Assembly (NCBI GenBank): GCA_963658695.1
Contig: CAVKRN010000050.1
Coordinates: forward strand, 1 to 18,981
Source: CAG-791 sp963658695
GTDB taxonomy: Bacteria > Bacillota > Clostridia > Lachnospirales > Lachnospiraceae
Direction of reading: 5' to 3'
DNA: 18,981 nt
Part shown: positions 1 through 6,845 of the stretch, piece after piece
How the letters are laid out: every line of letters starts with the position of its first letter
Numbering within the stretch: position 1 is the stretch's first letter
The notes under the pieces: generated by a model
Seen by the model: only the letters and a program-made list of their open reading frames with translations
Databases searched by the model: none
What the model was told of the DNA's origin: nothing
Position numbers and translations under genes: made by a program

Positions 1-275
1 TCAAGCAAATTGCAGAAAACGTTCTTTTCATGAATGTGGATTACGTCAGTAAGAAATTTTATAAGGAGACCGGTCAGAAGTTCTCTCAGTACCTGACCGA
101 CACGCGGATTAAAACCGCCCAGGAATATCTGGCACAGAATCCGACAGAGCCCATCAAAAATATCGCGGAGCAGGTGGGCTGCGGTAACAATCCGCAATAT
201 TTTTCACAGCTATTTAAGAAGCAGACGGGCATTACGCCAACAGAGTACATTGCATCCCTGCAGAAGGACACTTGA
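1..275 (+). CDS. C-terminal HTH fragment of a YesN/AraC-type transcriptional regulator (5' end outside window)
   Basis: The frame is open from the left edge (first full codon at position 3) to a stop at 273-275, giving about 90 residues. They form the double helix-turn-helix of the AraC/XylS family. The first helix pair reads LKQIAENV..N..YVSKKFYKETGQKF. The second reads IKNIAEQVG....QYFSQLFKKQTGITPTEY, with the usual family ending (F-K-x-x-x-G-x-[ST]-P-x-x-[YF]). The ATG at 30 is only an internal methionine, since homology starts before it. The N-terminal domain is not visible, so it could be a YesN response regulator (receiver plus HTH) or a stand-alone AraC activator. The way it reads resembles YesN-type regulators that sit next to carbohydrate loci, and it converges on the GH28-like gene. 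No DNA target can be inferred. Confidence 0.85.
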   Translation, partial: KQIAENVLFMNVDYVSKKFYKETGQKFSQYLTDTRIKTAQEYLAQNPTEPIKNIAEQVGCGNNPQYFSQLFKKQTGITPTEYIASLQKDT

Positions 276-341
276 GAAACCCTAGGCCTCATTTCTGTTT
301 TTTAAATGTGCTCTATGAATTGAACAAATCGAATTGCATAA

Positions 342-396
342 AAGAGGCAACAATTCGGAACCGTGCTGTTACACGCATTCTGAATGGTTGCCTCTT
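342..396. terminator. Hairpin terminator between convergent genes
   Basis: AAGAGGCAAC (342-351) pairs perfectly with GTTGCCTCTT (387-396). Inside it ATTCGG pairs with CTGAAT, with one G-T pair. A T-rich stretch follows on the plus strand (TTTCTTC) and an A-rich stretch precedes it (ATAAA), so it could stop transcription from both sides. It lies between the regulator fragment ending at 275 and the minus-strand glycosidase ending at 420. Confidence 0.7.
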
Positions 397-419
397 TCTT
401 CATTGGTTTCTATCGATAA

Positions 420-1755
420 CTACAGCATCACTGTATTTTCCAGACGAATCGGTTGATCCGTTACAGCCTCCATACTGGAATCAACACGAACATCGATATG
501 TTCTGCAACTGCGTTCTTACAATTGCGCAGGAAAATTCCGCTGATCTTTCCGCGTTCAAAATCCTCCCCGCAGGTAGGACGGAAGTCATATCCGGTGATG
601 GGATACTGGGACGTTTTGGTCAGTTCTACTTTGACATTGGAAAGATGCAGCCCCTCCAGAGGNNNNNNNNNNCTCCAGCGGTGTCTCCTCCTTGCCGGCA
701 ATATAAACACTGCCTTCGCCAATGCAGCGAACGTTCGAGATTGTCACATCGCGAATGGCGCCGGATGGCACTTCTTCCTTTCGATTGACCGATGCGATGT
801 TGATCGGTTCCCCACATCCCCACCAGCACGAAGACGCTTGCCGTGTGCGGATGATGCAGTCGGAGATAATGACATGCTCGATATTCCCCTGGTCTCGCAG
901 TTGGAAAGAAATGCCACGATTGGAATCCCGGATGGAGCAGCCCGTTATAACAATATCGCGAAAATCATTGACGCTCTCCGTTCCGATTTTGATCGCCGCA
1001 CTGGTAGATTCCAATGAGCAACCTGAAATCAAAATATCTTCGCAAGCACCATATTGTGCATTTGCCTCGGTTGTCTTTAACACAATACAGTCGTCTGCCG
1101 CCTCAATATGGCAATTCGTGATCCGAACATGCTTGCAATGATCCGGATCAATCCCGTCACAATTAGCCATCTTCCGATTATTCAGGATTCTTACCCCGCT
1201 GATTTCAACCTCTTCACATCCCACGAGATGCGTTGTCCAGAATCCGCTGCGCTGAATTGTCACATCACATATGGTCAGATGGGTACAATGCTCCATCAGA
1301 ATCAATGGAATTCGAGGGTAAAATGCTCCATCGATCTGATCCTCACGCTGTTCTCCATAGTATATGTGCTCGGATCCATCAATTGTTCCACTGCCACTGA
1401 TTCGAACGTGATCTGCATCCTTTGCATATATAAAAAACTGTCGCGGACGCCCATCGTAGCTGCAATCTTCAAAGGTGGGAACTTCTACCAGATGATCCTT
1501 CCCTTTTCTTGCCTGTTCGCTGATGTATTGGTAATCCGCAAGATTCTCACTTGCTTTTAATACGGCGCCTGCCTCGATTACGAGCTCCACACCACTCTTC
1601 AGCACAACGGAGCCGGAACAATAAACATGCCCGCCGTCCAGAACAACTCTGCCGCCTCCCTGTAAAGCGCAGTTGTCAATTGCCTGCTGTATGACCGCTG
1701 CATCGTTTGTTCTGCCATCTCCAGCTGCACCCAATTCAAGAATGTGAAATCCCAC
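420..1755 (-). CDS. GH28-like right-handed beta-helix glycoside hydrolase, interrupted by a 10-N assembly gap
   Basis: Polygalacturonase-superfamily protein; these beta-helix enzymes hydrolyse pectic or related polysaccharides. The start is the GTG at 1755-1753, preceded on the minus strand by AAAGGAGG at good spacing. The next residues, GFHILELGAAGDGRTNDAAV, are the typical GH28 beginning. Residues 198-200 (NCD, then D203) and D221-D222 match the three catalytic aspartates of the family. The canonical GHG is replaced by SAA (252-254, in SAAIKIGTE), and RIK is not recognisable (RGISFQLRD near 280), so the exact substrate is uncertain. No signal peptide is visible, suggesting a cytoplasmic enzyme acting on imported oligosaccharides. 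The reading frame changes at the N gap (663-672). Removing the Ns plus the duplicated CCTCTGGAG (19 nt) joins TPLE to GLHLSNVKVEL in frame and gives about 438 residues, the usual family size. I therefore regard the gene as intact and the gap as artificial. Confidence 0.85.
663..672. other. Assembly gap of 10 Ns inside the GH28-like gene
   Basis: Ten Ns, a usual arbitrary scaffold-gap length. The flanks on the minus strand are CCGCTGGAG before and CCTCTGGAG after, matching at 8 of 9 positions. This looks like two contig ends that overlap but were not merged. Confidence 0.9.
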
Positions 1756-2002
1756 GGTTATCCTCCTTTTGTTCCGTTCTGTAAAACGATCCAAAACCAG
1801 TTTGTCCAATTCATATTCTCCGGATTTCAGCGGGAACTTCAATTTGATAAACCGTGCTCTGTGTTCAATAATCCGTCATCTGCAGAAAGACTGACTGGGT
1901 CTAAGCATCTATGCAAAATGGTGGGAGGCGAATTTCGATATTCCTCCAAATATTGGCGATATTCCGGCAGTGCATTCTTCCAGATGGTCTGACTCTTCCA
2001 GA
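1756..2002 (-). other. Gene-free stretch upstream of the GH28-like gene, possible decayed coding remnant
   Basis: No complete gene is visible between the ATPase stop (2003) and the GTG start at 1755. On the minus strand two overlapping open frames have protein-like composition but no ATG. One runs 2039 to 1839 (66 codons, containing QTIWKNALPEYRQYLEEY). The other runs 1875 to 1756, in frame with the glycosidase (containing FPLKSGEYELDKLVLDRF). A single frameshift near 1870 would join them. They could be the tail of a gene that once preceded the glycosidase, or chance. The promoter of the GH28-like gene would have to lie here or further upstream; I see no convincing -35/-10 pair. Confidence 0.25.
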
Positions 2003-3439
2003 TCAGATAACCAAGGACCTGAAACGCACCAACCGATCCTCATTGACCAACAATACTCCCGTGTTTTCCTTTGCAACATCCAGCATTCGCTGCGTAAAAC
2101 CACTTTTGCTGAATACTCCATAGATCACATCATACCCTGAAAAGGCCTTACGAATTTCCGGGGTGCCGTCAACTTTTTCTTTCAATGCAAAGTATACCGG
2201 CGCATCAACCGGTTTCGCATGGTACTTACACTCTCCGGCAAATACTCGCTTGTTCTGATGGTCTACAGACATTACATCTATTTCTGTATTGCTATCAAAA
2301 TCATTCAGCCAATACGAACCGATACGCGACGGCGCAAAGGAAATCTCCTCTTTTCTGCATAACTCCACAAAAATAGTCTTGCAGATGTCCTCATATGTAA
2401 ATGCAACAAATTTCTCCCGGAAATCCTTGTGCATCTCATCCAGCACAATTTGCATATTGTCCAATTCCAGCTCTCCCTTGTAGGGATAGACATAACGGAA
2501 CCAGAAACGAATGAAATTATCCGCAATGAAATACAATCCCTTGCGAGATTTTTCCGGATTCTTTTCTGTGAGTGGCGTCCGCTTCTCCACAAAACCCAAA
2601 TCCGAAAGAGTGGAGAGATAGGGTGTCAACGTCGAGGTTTCCTGTCCAAGTGCACCGGCGATCTTGCTAAGCTTATGATTGCCGTCCGCAATCGCCTTAA
2701 TGATTGAAAAGTAGTTCACAGCCATCAGAGACTCGCTTTTGAGCAGGAAATTCGGCTCCTCGTATAAAAAACCGCTTTTTGATAAAACGGTATCTTTGAT
2801 TTGCTCCTCCAGAGGCCGCCCATCCTCAAAAAACTCCAGATACTTCGGGACACCGCCCGTTACGGCATACTGTTCTACCGCCTGATCAAAGGGCAGCTTC
2901 TGAACCGCATATATATCTGTAAACAGCAATGGTGCCAGGCGCATCTGTGCCGTCCTGCGGCCATACAGTGGACTGTCATACGACAGCGTATATTTCTGCA
3001 TCATACCAATCAAAGACCCGGACAGGATTAGCATTACATTGCTGTCCTTCAAAATCTCGTCCCAGGCATTTTGCAGAATCGATGGGAAGGCTGCGTTTAT
3101 TTTTACGAGATATGGGAACTCGTCAATGACAAGCACCTTCTTTTCCTCCGTCTTGTAGTCGGCAATCAACTGGAATAAATCCAACCAGTCTGTAAATGCA
3201 GCTTTTTGCAGCAATGCATTTTTAGTAGTACGAGCCACGACCCCTGCCAGTCGCTTCATGCTCTGGCTTTCTATTTCCTCTGTGGCAAGAAAATAAAATG
3301 CGGTTTTCTTCTTCAGAAACTCTTTGATCAGCGTTGTCTTCCCAACCCGGCGACGGCCATAGATCACCACAAAGCTACTGTCTCGGTTATATTCCGCATC
3401 CAGCTTACTCAGCTCACTTTTTCTGCCTATAAATTTCAT
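2003..3439 (-). CDS. AAA ATPase (archaeal-type ATPase) with C-terminal DUF234 / PD-(D/E)XK-like domain
   Basis: A 478-residue single-gene ATPase of the PF01637 plus DUF234 type. The P-loop is GRRRVGKTT (residues 28-36, Lys34). Walker B is VLVIDEF (102-108, Asp106-Glu107), followed by the family's GSLIGMM segment (141-147). A winged-helix-like part lies around 245-290. The C-terminal part carries EIDV (386-389, Asp388) and GECK (402-405, Glu403-x-Lys405), spaced like the D...ExK core of PD-(D/E)XK nucleases. The biological role of this family is not established. Members are scattered, often solitary, in Bacteria and Archaea and are frequently near mobile DNA, as here beside an inverted-repeat element. 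The start ATG has only a weak purine-rich leader (AAAAAGATG). The gene is not in an operon and interrupts what may once have been a continuous carbohydrate region. Confidence 0.88.
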   Translation of the reverse strand: MKFIGRKSELSKLDAEYNRDSSFVVIYGRRRVGKTTLIKEFLKKKTAFYFLATEEIESQSMKRLAGVVARTTKNALLQKAAFTDWLDLFQLIADYKTEEKKVLVIDEFPYLVKINAAFPSILQNAWDEILKDSNVMLILSGSLIGMMQKYTLSYDSPLYGRRTAQMRLAPLLFTDIYAVQKLPFDQAVEQYAVTGGVPKYLEFFEDGRPLEEQIKDTVLSKSGFLYEEPNFLLKSESLMAVNYFSIIKAIADGNHKLSKIAGALGQETSTLTPYLSTLSDLGFVEKRTPLTEKNPEKSRKGLYFIADNFIRFWFRYVYPYKGELELDNMQIVLDEMHKDFREKFVAFTYEDICKTIFVELCRKEEISFAPSRIGSYWLNDFDSNTEIDVMSVDHQNKRVFAGECKYHAKPVDAPVYFALKEKVDGTPEIRKAFSGYDVIYGVFSKSGFTQRMLDVAKENTGVLLVNEDRLVRFRSLVI

Positions 3440-3537
3440 ATATGCATCTTTTTATAATAAATCAGTTTATGATAAGTTAATTTATATTATATTGTTCACG
3501 ACGCAAAATACCACTGTTTTCGTCTGATATCCTACAG
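3440..3537 (-). promoter_or_regulatory. AT-rich leader, probable promoter region of the ATPase gene
   Basis: Very A/T-rich DNA just upstream of the ATPase start. On the minus strand it offers -10-like hexamers TATAAT (within CAATATAATATAA) and TATTAT. I could not find a well-spaced -35 for either, so only the region is claimed, not exact boxes. Confidence 0.3.
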
Positions 3538-3694
3538 TAGTACATCGTTTGCAAAATAACTAGCCAAATAACGCAGAACTTTTTTCTGAGGNNNNNNNNN
3601 NNNNNNNNNNNNNNNNNNNNNNNNNNNNNNNNNNNNNNNNNNNCAGGAAAAAGGGCCAGTTAGTTTGGCTAGTTATTTAAAAATCGATGTACTA
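3538..3694. repeat. Terminal-inverted-repeat element with TA ends, centre unresolved (MITE or IS remnant)
   Basis: The left end TAGTACATCG (3538-3547) is the exact reverse complement of the right end CGATGTACTA (3685-3694). After an equal 6-bp divergent spacer on both sides, AAATAACTAGCCAAA (3554-3568) is the exact reverse complement of TTTGGCTAGTTATTT (3664-3678). Both outer ends are TA, as expected for a TA target duplication (Tc1/mariner/IS630-like elements and their MITEs). The middle is a 52-N gap, so the element may be a short hairpin MITE or a full insertion sequence collapsed in assembly. No transposase is visible. The right end recurs at 9972-9991. Confidence 0.7.
3592..3643. other. 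Assembly gap of 52 Ns inside the inverted-repeat element
   Basis: A run of 52 Ns between the two inverted arms. The odd length suggests an estimated rather than a fixed gap. The true content and size are unknown. Placement between long inverted arms is what one expects when a repeated or strongly folding element breaks an assembly. Confidence 0.9.
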
Positions 3695-3710
3695 GCTGCT
3701 CTTCATATAG

Positions 3711-3737
3711 GGAAACGCTGATTAAATCAGCATTTCC
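3711..3737. repeat. Hairpin with GCTGATT-AATCAGC-type core
   Basis: GGAAA-C-GCTGAT, then TAA, then ATCAGC-A-TTTCC: an 11-bp stem with one C/A mismatch, upstream of the helicase. Its core is nearly the same as in the hairpin at 6480-6510. There is no T-run beside it, so it is a weak terminator at best. The remaining DNA up to the helicase start (3738-3877) shows no other structure I recognise. Confidence 0.5.
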
Positions 3738-3877
3738 TTAGTACAGATTCCTCCGCCGCCATCTGATCGCTTGCGCCAGTCTCTGTGTCGTGCTACGGTG
3801 ATGGGAAATATTACCGTCCGAAGGGCCGCATGGCGTGCCTGTCGGACTTCAATGGTTCCACTTCCGAAAGGATCCCC

Positions 3878-6196
3878 ATGCCACTTCACTTTCATGATTT
3901 TCTGTCACAATATCAGCTGTCCCTGACTGCGCAGCAGCAGGAAGCGGTGCAGGCCGTCGACGGCCCGGTCCTTGTTCTGGCCGTACCCGGTGCCGGCAAA
4001 ACAACGGTTCTCATCGCACGCCTTGGCTATATGCTTCTGTGCAAAGACATCTCGCCGCGTCAGATTCTCACCGTAACCTATACCGTCTCCGCCACTCACG
4101 ACATGCGTCAGCGCTTTGCGCAGCGGTTCGGTGCGGATCTGGCCGAGCAGCTGGAATTCCGTACCATCAACGGCATCTGTGCGAAAATCATCGCCGCCTA
4201 CGGCCGCATGATCGGCCGGACGCCTTTTTCTCTGCAAACCGACGAGGGTGAAATTCTACGATTGATACGGGATCTCTACCTTGAGCTAGTTCACGAATAT
4301 CCAACCGAATCCGAGCTCTCCGACGTGCGCACTTCCATCAGCTATATTAAAAATATGGAGCTCCCTGCCAATGAACAGCAGCGTCTCGACGAAGCATCCG
4401 GCCTTCCCCTGTCTGAAATCTGCCGTCGTTATACGGCCCGCATGAAGGAACTCGGTCAAATGGATTACGATGACCAGATGGTCTATGCCAAGGCCATCCT
4501 CCTAAAGAGTCCGACACTGACCGCGCAGCTCCAGAATCTCTACCGGTATATATGCGTGGACGAGGCCCAGGACACCTCCCTTATCCAGCATGAGATTCTG
4601 CAGATTCTTGCAAAGGGTCCGGCAGGAGACAATTTATTTTTGGTTGGCGATGAGGACCAGAGCATCTACGGCTTCCGTGCGGCCTTTCCGCAGGCACTTT
4701 TGCATTTCGAACAGCAGCATGCAGGTGCAAGGGTCCTCTTGATGGAGGACAATTTCCGTTCCGATGCTTCCATCGTAGAGGCCGCAGGCCGCCTGATCGC
4801 CCGCAACAAAAGTCGGCACCCCAAGTCCATACATGCCGTTCGGGAGGCTCGTACGCAGGTTCGCATTCTCCCGGTAAAGCATCCGCAGAATCAGTACAGC
4901 TATCTGCTCAAAGCAGCGGAAAATCTCCAGACCCAGACAGCTGTCCTGTACCGGAACAATGAAAGCGCACTTCCGCTCATTGACCTTCTGGACCGAAACG
5001 GCCTGCCTTACCGGATTCGCAGCAAGGATTCGTCCTTTTTCACCAGCCGCGTGATCTATGATCTGAGGTACATATATCAGTTTCTGAAGGACCCCAGGGA
5101 CACGGATAGCTTCCTGCAGATCTATTACAAGCTGAATCTGTACCTCAATAAGAAAACCGCTCTCCGCCTGTGCGAAAAGGCCCGGCAGGGAACAAAAAAG
5201 CAGTCGATCCTGACACTCCTGACCAGAGATCCTGATATTGAGTTTTATATCAAAAAGGCAGCGAGGAAATTCAACCAGCAGCGTGACACGATCCTTGGCA
5301 GCTCCGCTTCCACTGCGCTTGCCTTGATCCGCAACTCGCTGGGATATGGCGATTATCTGCAGCGTGCACAGATTGGGCAGGGGAAAATGAACACCTTAGA
5401 GCTTCTGGCCCGGCAGGAGGCATCGCTGCAGAGTTTTTTTGAGCGGCTTCACTATTTGCAAGGCTGTGTGCAGCGCGGCTCCTCGGGCGGACGCGGTGAT
5501 TCCGTGGTTGGTCCTGCTGCCACTTCTTCATCTGCTTCGATACGAACTACCGATCCCGGATCGGTTCCAATTGCTGCTGCATCAGCTGACGTTTCTACAG
5601 CGGAAATGTCATCAACTGATGCCCCTTTCAGACAAAACGGCCTGATCCTCTCCACCATCCATGCCAGTAAGGGACTGGAATATGACCGGGTTTTCCTGCT
5701 GGACGTCGGAGACGGTATTTTCCCTTCCATGGATTCGCCGAAGAGAGGAGATAAGGAGGCGCTCGCACTCTATGAGGAGGAACGCCGGATTTTCTATGTC
5801 GGCATGACAAGGGCCAAGGACTACCTTGGTATCTTCGTCCTGCCAAGTGGATCTGCATTCGTGCAAGAGCTGCAAAGCGAGCCGTCCAAAGCCACTATCT
5901 GCAAGAAAGCCTCCGCGGATAAGACTGTCTCTATTGGAAAAAGCGCCATTACCGGAAAGAACACCTCGCCGTCCGGGAAACGCTCTGTCACCTACAATCC
6001 GAAGGCAGAAGCCGCACGCATTCAGGCTTTCACAGCAGCCGCAGCCTGCGGAAGCCCGGTTCATCACGAAGTATATGGCTCCGGCCGAATCCAGCAGATC
6101 ACTGGCAAGCGGCTTACCGTCCTTTTCGACAACGGAACGCAGCGCTCCTTCGATTTGAACATCGTGGTCGGGAAGGGGTTTCTGCGACTTTCGTAG
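3878..6196 (+). CDS. UvrD/PcrA-type superfamily 1A DNA helicase
   Basis: ATP-dependent 3'-5' DNA helicase of 772 residues. The chosen ATG at 3878 has AAAGGA five bases upstream and gives a normal start (LTAQQQEAV Q-motif at 16-24). The open frame reaches back to 3785 without homology. Motifs seen: Walker A AVPGAGKTT (35-43, Lys41); VDEAQD (227-232); GDEDQSIYGFR (257-267); IHASKGLEYD (594-603); and YVGMTRAK (640-647, Arg645). The last ~46 residues (HEVYGSGRI..ITVLFD-like, here RLTVLFDNG) resemble the PcrA C-terminal Tudor/SH3-like domain that contacts RNA polymerase. Residues about 529-587, just before motif V, are a Gly/Ser/Thr/Ala-rich low-complexity insert. It is near the length of PcrA but diverged in 2B. 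It could be a second, accessory UvrD-like helicase rather than the housekeeping PcrA. It is monocistronic, and no clear terminator was found close behind it. Confidence 0.92.
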   Translation: MPLHFHDFLSQYQLSLTAQQQEAVQAVDGPVLVLAVPGAGKTTVLIARLGYMLLCKDISPRQILTVTYTVSATHDMRQRFAQRFGADLAEQLEFRTINGICAKIIAAYGRMIGRTPFSLQTDEGEILRLIRDLYLELVHEYPTESELSDVRTSISYIKNMELPANEQQRLDEASGLPLSEICRRYTARMKELGQMDYDDQMVYAKAILLKSPTLTAQLQNLYRYICVDEAQDTSLIQHEILQILAKGPAGDNLFLVGDEDQSIYGFRAAFPQALLHFEQQHAGARVLLMEDNFRSDASIVEAAGRLIARNKSRHPKSIHAVREARTQVRILPVKHPQNQYSYLLKAAENLQTQTAVLYRNNESALPLIDLLDRNGLPYRIRSKDSSFFTSRVIYDLRYIYQFLKDPRDTDSFLQIYYKLNLYLNKKTALRLCEKARQGTKKQSILTLLTRDPDIEFYIKKAARKFNQQRDTILGSSASTALALIRNSLGYGDYLQRAQIGQGKMNTLELLARQEASLQSFFERLHYLQGCVQRGSSGGRGDSVVGPAATSSSASIRTTDPGSVPIAAASADVSTAEMSSTDAPFRQNGLILSTIHASKGLEYDRVFLLDVGDGIFPSMDSPKRGDKEALALYEEERRIFYVGMTRAKDYLGIFVLPSGSAFVQELQSEPSKATICKKASADKTVSIGKSAITGKNTSPSGKRSVTYNPKAEAARIQAFTAAAACGSPVHHEVYGSGRIQQITGKRLTVLFDNGTQRSFDLNIVVGKGFLRLS

Positions 6197-6366
6197 TCGG
6201 ACCCTTGTATTTGTGCGGCAAACAAGCAACAGTGTGGCGTCTGTACAGTAACCAATGCGCCGGTCTCATTCGTAAAAGCGCTGGCATTCCATCCCGTCCT
6301 ATGGTATGCTCTTGAATGTGTCAGAGGAGTGTTTGCCATCCACGATGGCCATGCTTTCTCTTGTTC
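6197..6366. other. Intergenic spacer between helicase and tRNA
   Basis: No gene is seen. A short perfect hairpin, GCCATC-CAC-GATGGC (6335-6349), is followed by a T-rich stretch (CTTTCTCTTGTTC) and could be a weak terminator just before the tRNA. A TG-G-TATGCT extended -10-like element at 6302-6310 could serve the tRNA. Neither is strong. Confidence 0.3.
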
Positions 6367-6439
6367 GGGGCATTAGCGCAGTTGGGAGCGCGTCTCCATG
6401 GCATGGAGGAGGTCACGGGTTCGAATCCCGTATGCTCCA
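6367..6439 (+). tRNA. tRNA-Ala (anticodon GGC)
   Basis: A 73-nt cloverleaf. The acceptor GGGGCAT pairs with ATGCTCC and includes the G3-U70 wobble pair that defines alanine identity. The D stem is GCGC/GCGC. The anticodon stem TCTCC/GGAGG carries loop ATGGCAT, with anticodon GGC at 6400-6402 and the A32-U38 pair usual for tRNA-Ala(GGC). The T arm is ACGGG-TTCGAAT-CCCGT and the discriminator is A at 6439. CCA is not encoded (CTA follows). It reads GCC/GCU alanine codons. Confidence 0.97.
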
Positions 6440-6479
6440 CTACTCATATAGTTTTACAATTCTTGTAACGCCAAGGCTT

Positions 6480-6510
6480 AAGGACATGCTGATTCAATCA
6501 GCATGTCCTT
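6480..6510. terminator. Perfect 15-bp hairpin between tRNA-Ala and the small membrane gene
   Basis: AAGGACATGCTGATT (6480-6494), one C, then the exact reverse complement AATCAGCATGTCCTT (6496-6510). It sits 40 bases after the tRNA and 18 bases after the stop of the minus-strand small gene, so it can end both transcripts. The T-run is short (TT on either side), so it is an unusual terminator. The core is shared with the hairpin at 3711-3737. Confidence 0.6.
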
Positions 6511-6528
6511 TGTGTGTGATTGCCGGTT

Positions 6529-6702
6529 TCACCGGTCTTTTTTGTTCTTTGCTGCATCAATTGCCGCGCCGACTCCCACACCGACCGTAACTCCCACGCA
6601 CATCCAAAGCGCGAGATCGTCCAGCCAGCAGCCGAGTGCAACTCCGAGCATCATGCCGATACATATGCCGAATGGAAAACCATAAGACCACAGAATTCTC
6701 AT
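6529..6702 (-). CDS. Small glycine-zipper membrane protein
   Basis: A 57-residue protein (60 if the GTG at 6711 is the start), starting MRILWSYGFPFG. It contains two hydrophobic stretches with small-residue spacing typical of glycine zippers: GICIGMMLGVALG, and VGVTVGVGVGAA near the C-terminus. It ends in the basic tail KNKKDR. Such short double-spanning glycine-zipper proteins are common and uncharacterised in Clostridia. The ribosome site is weak (GAAG). The protein-like composition, the membrane pattern and the terminator directly behind it support a real gene. Function unknown. Confidence 0.65.
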   Translation of the reverse strand: MRILWSYGFPFGICIGMMLGVALGCWLDDLALWMCVGVTVGVGVGAAIDAAKNKKDR

Positions 6703-6845
6703 ACTTCGCACACAGGATCTTCACAGTTGTTCTTTATGTTGGTATCTATCTTCTCCGCTCAATGTGAGCCGTCTCTCCAGATGTGGTATCTCACACCAAA
6801 CGGAACTATGTACAATCACACAACCGACAAGAAAGGAGTTCCTGT

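Noticed and set aside
1756..1842. Extended start (TTG at 1842) for the GH28-like gene.
   Set aside because: The AGGAGG ribosome site lies inside this extension, directly in front of the GTG at 1755, and family homology begins there.
5612..6229. Open frame of 205 codons opposite the end of the helicase gene.
   Set aside because: It overlaps helicase motifs V and VI on the other strand and has no protein-family features.
6418..6439. The 3' end of tRNA-Ala as an integration site for a mobile element.
   Set aside because: I found no second copy of the tRNA end, no integrase gene and no change of content that would mark an island.
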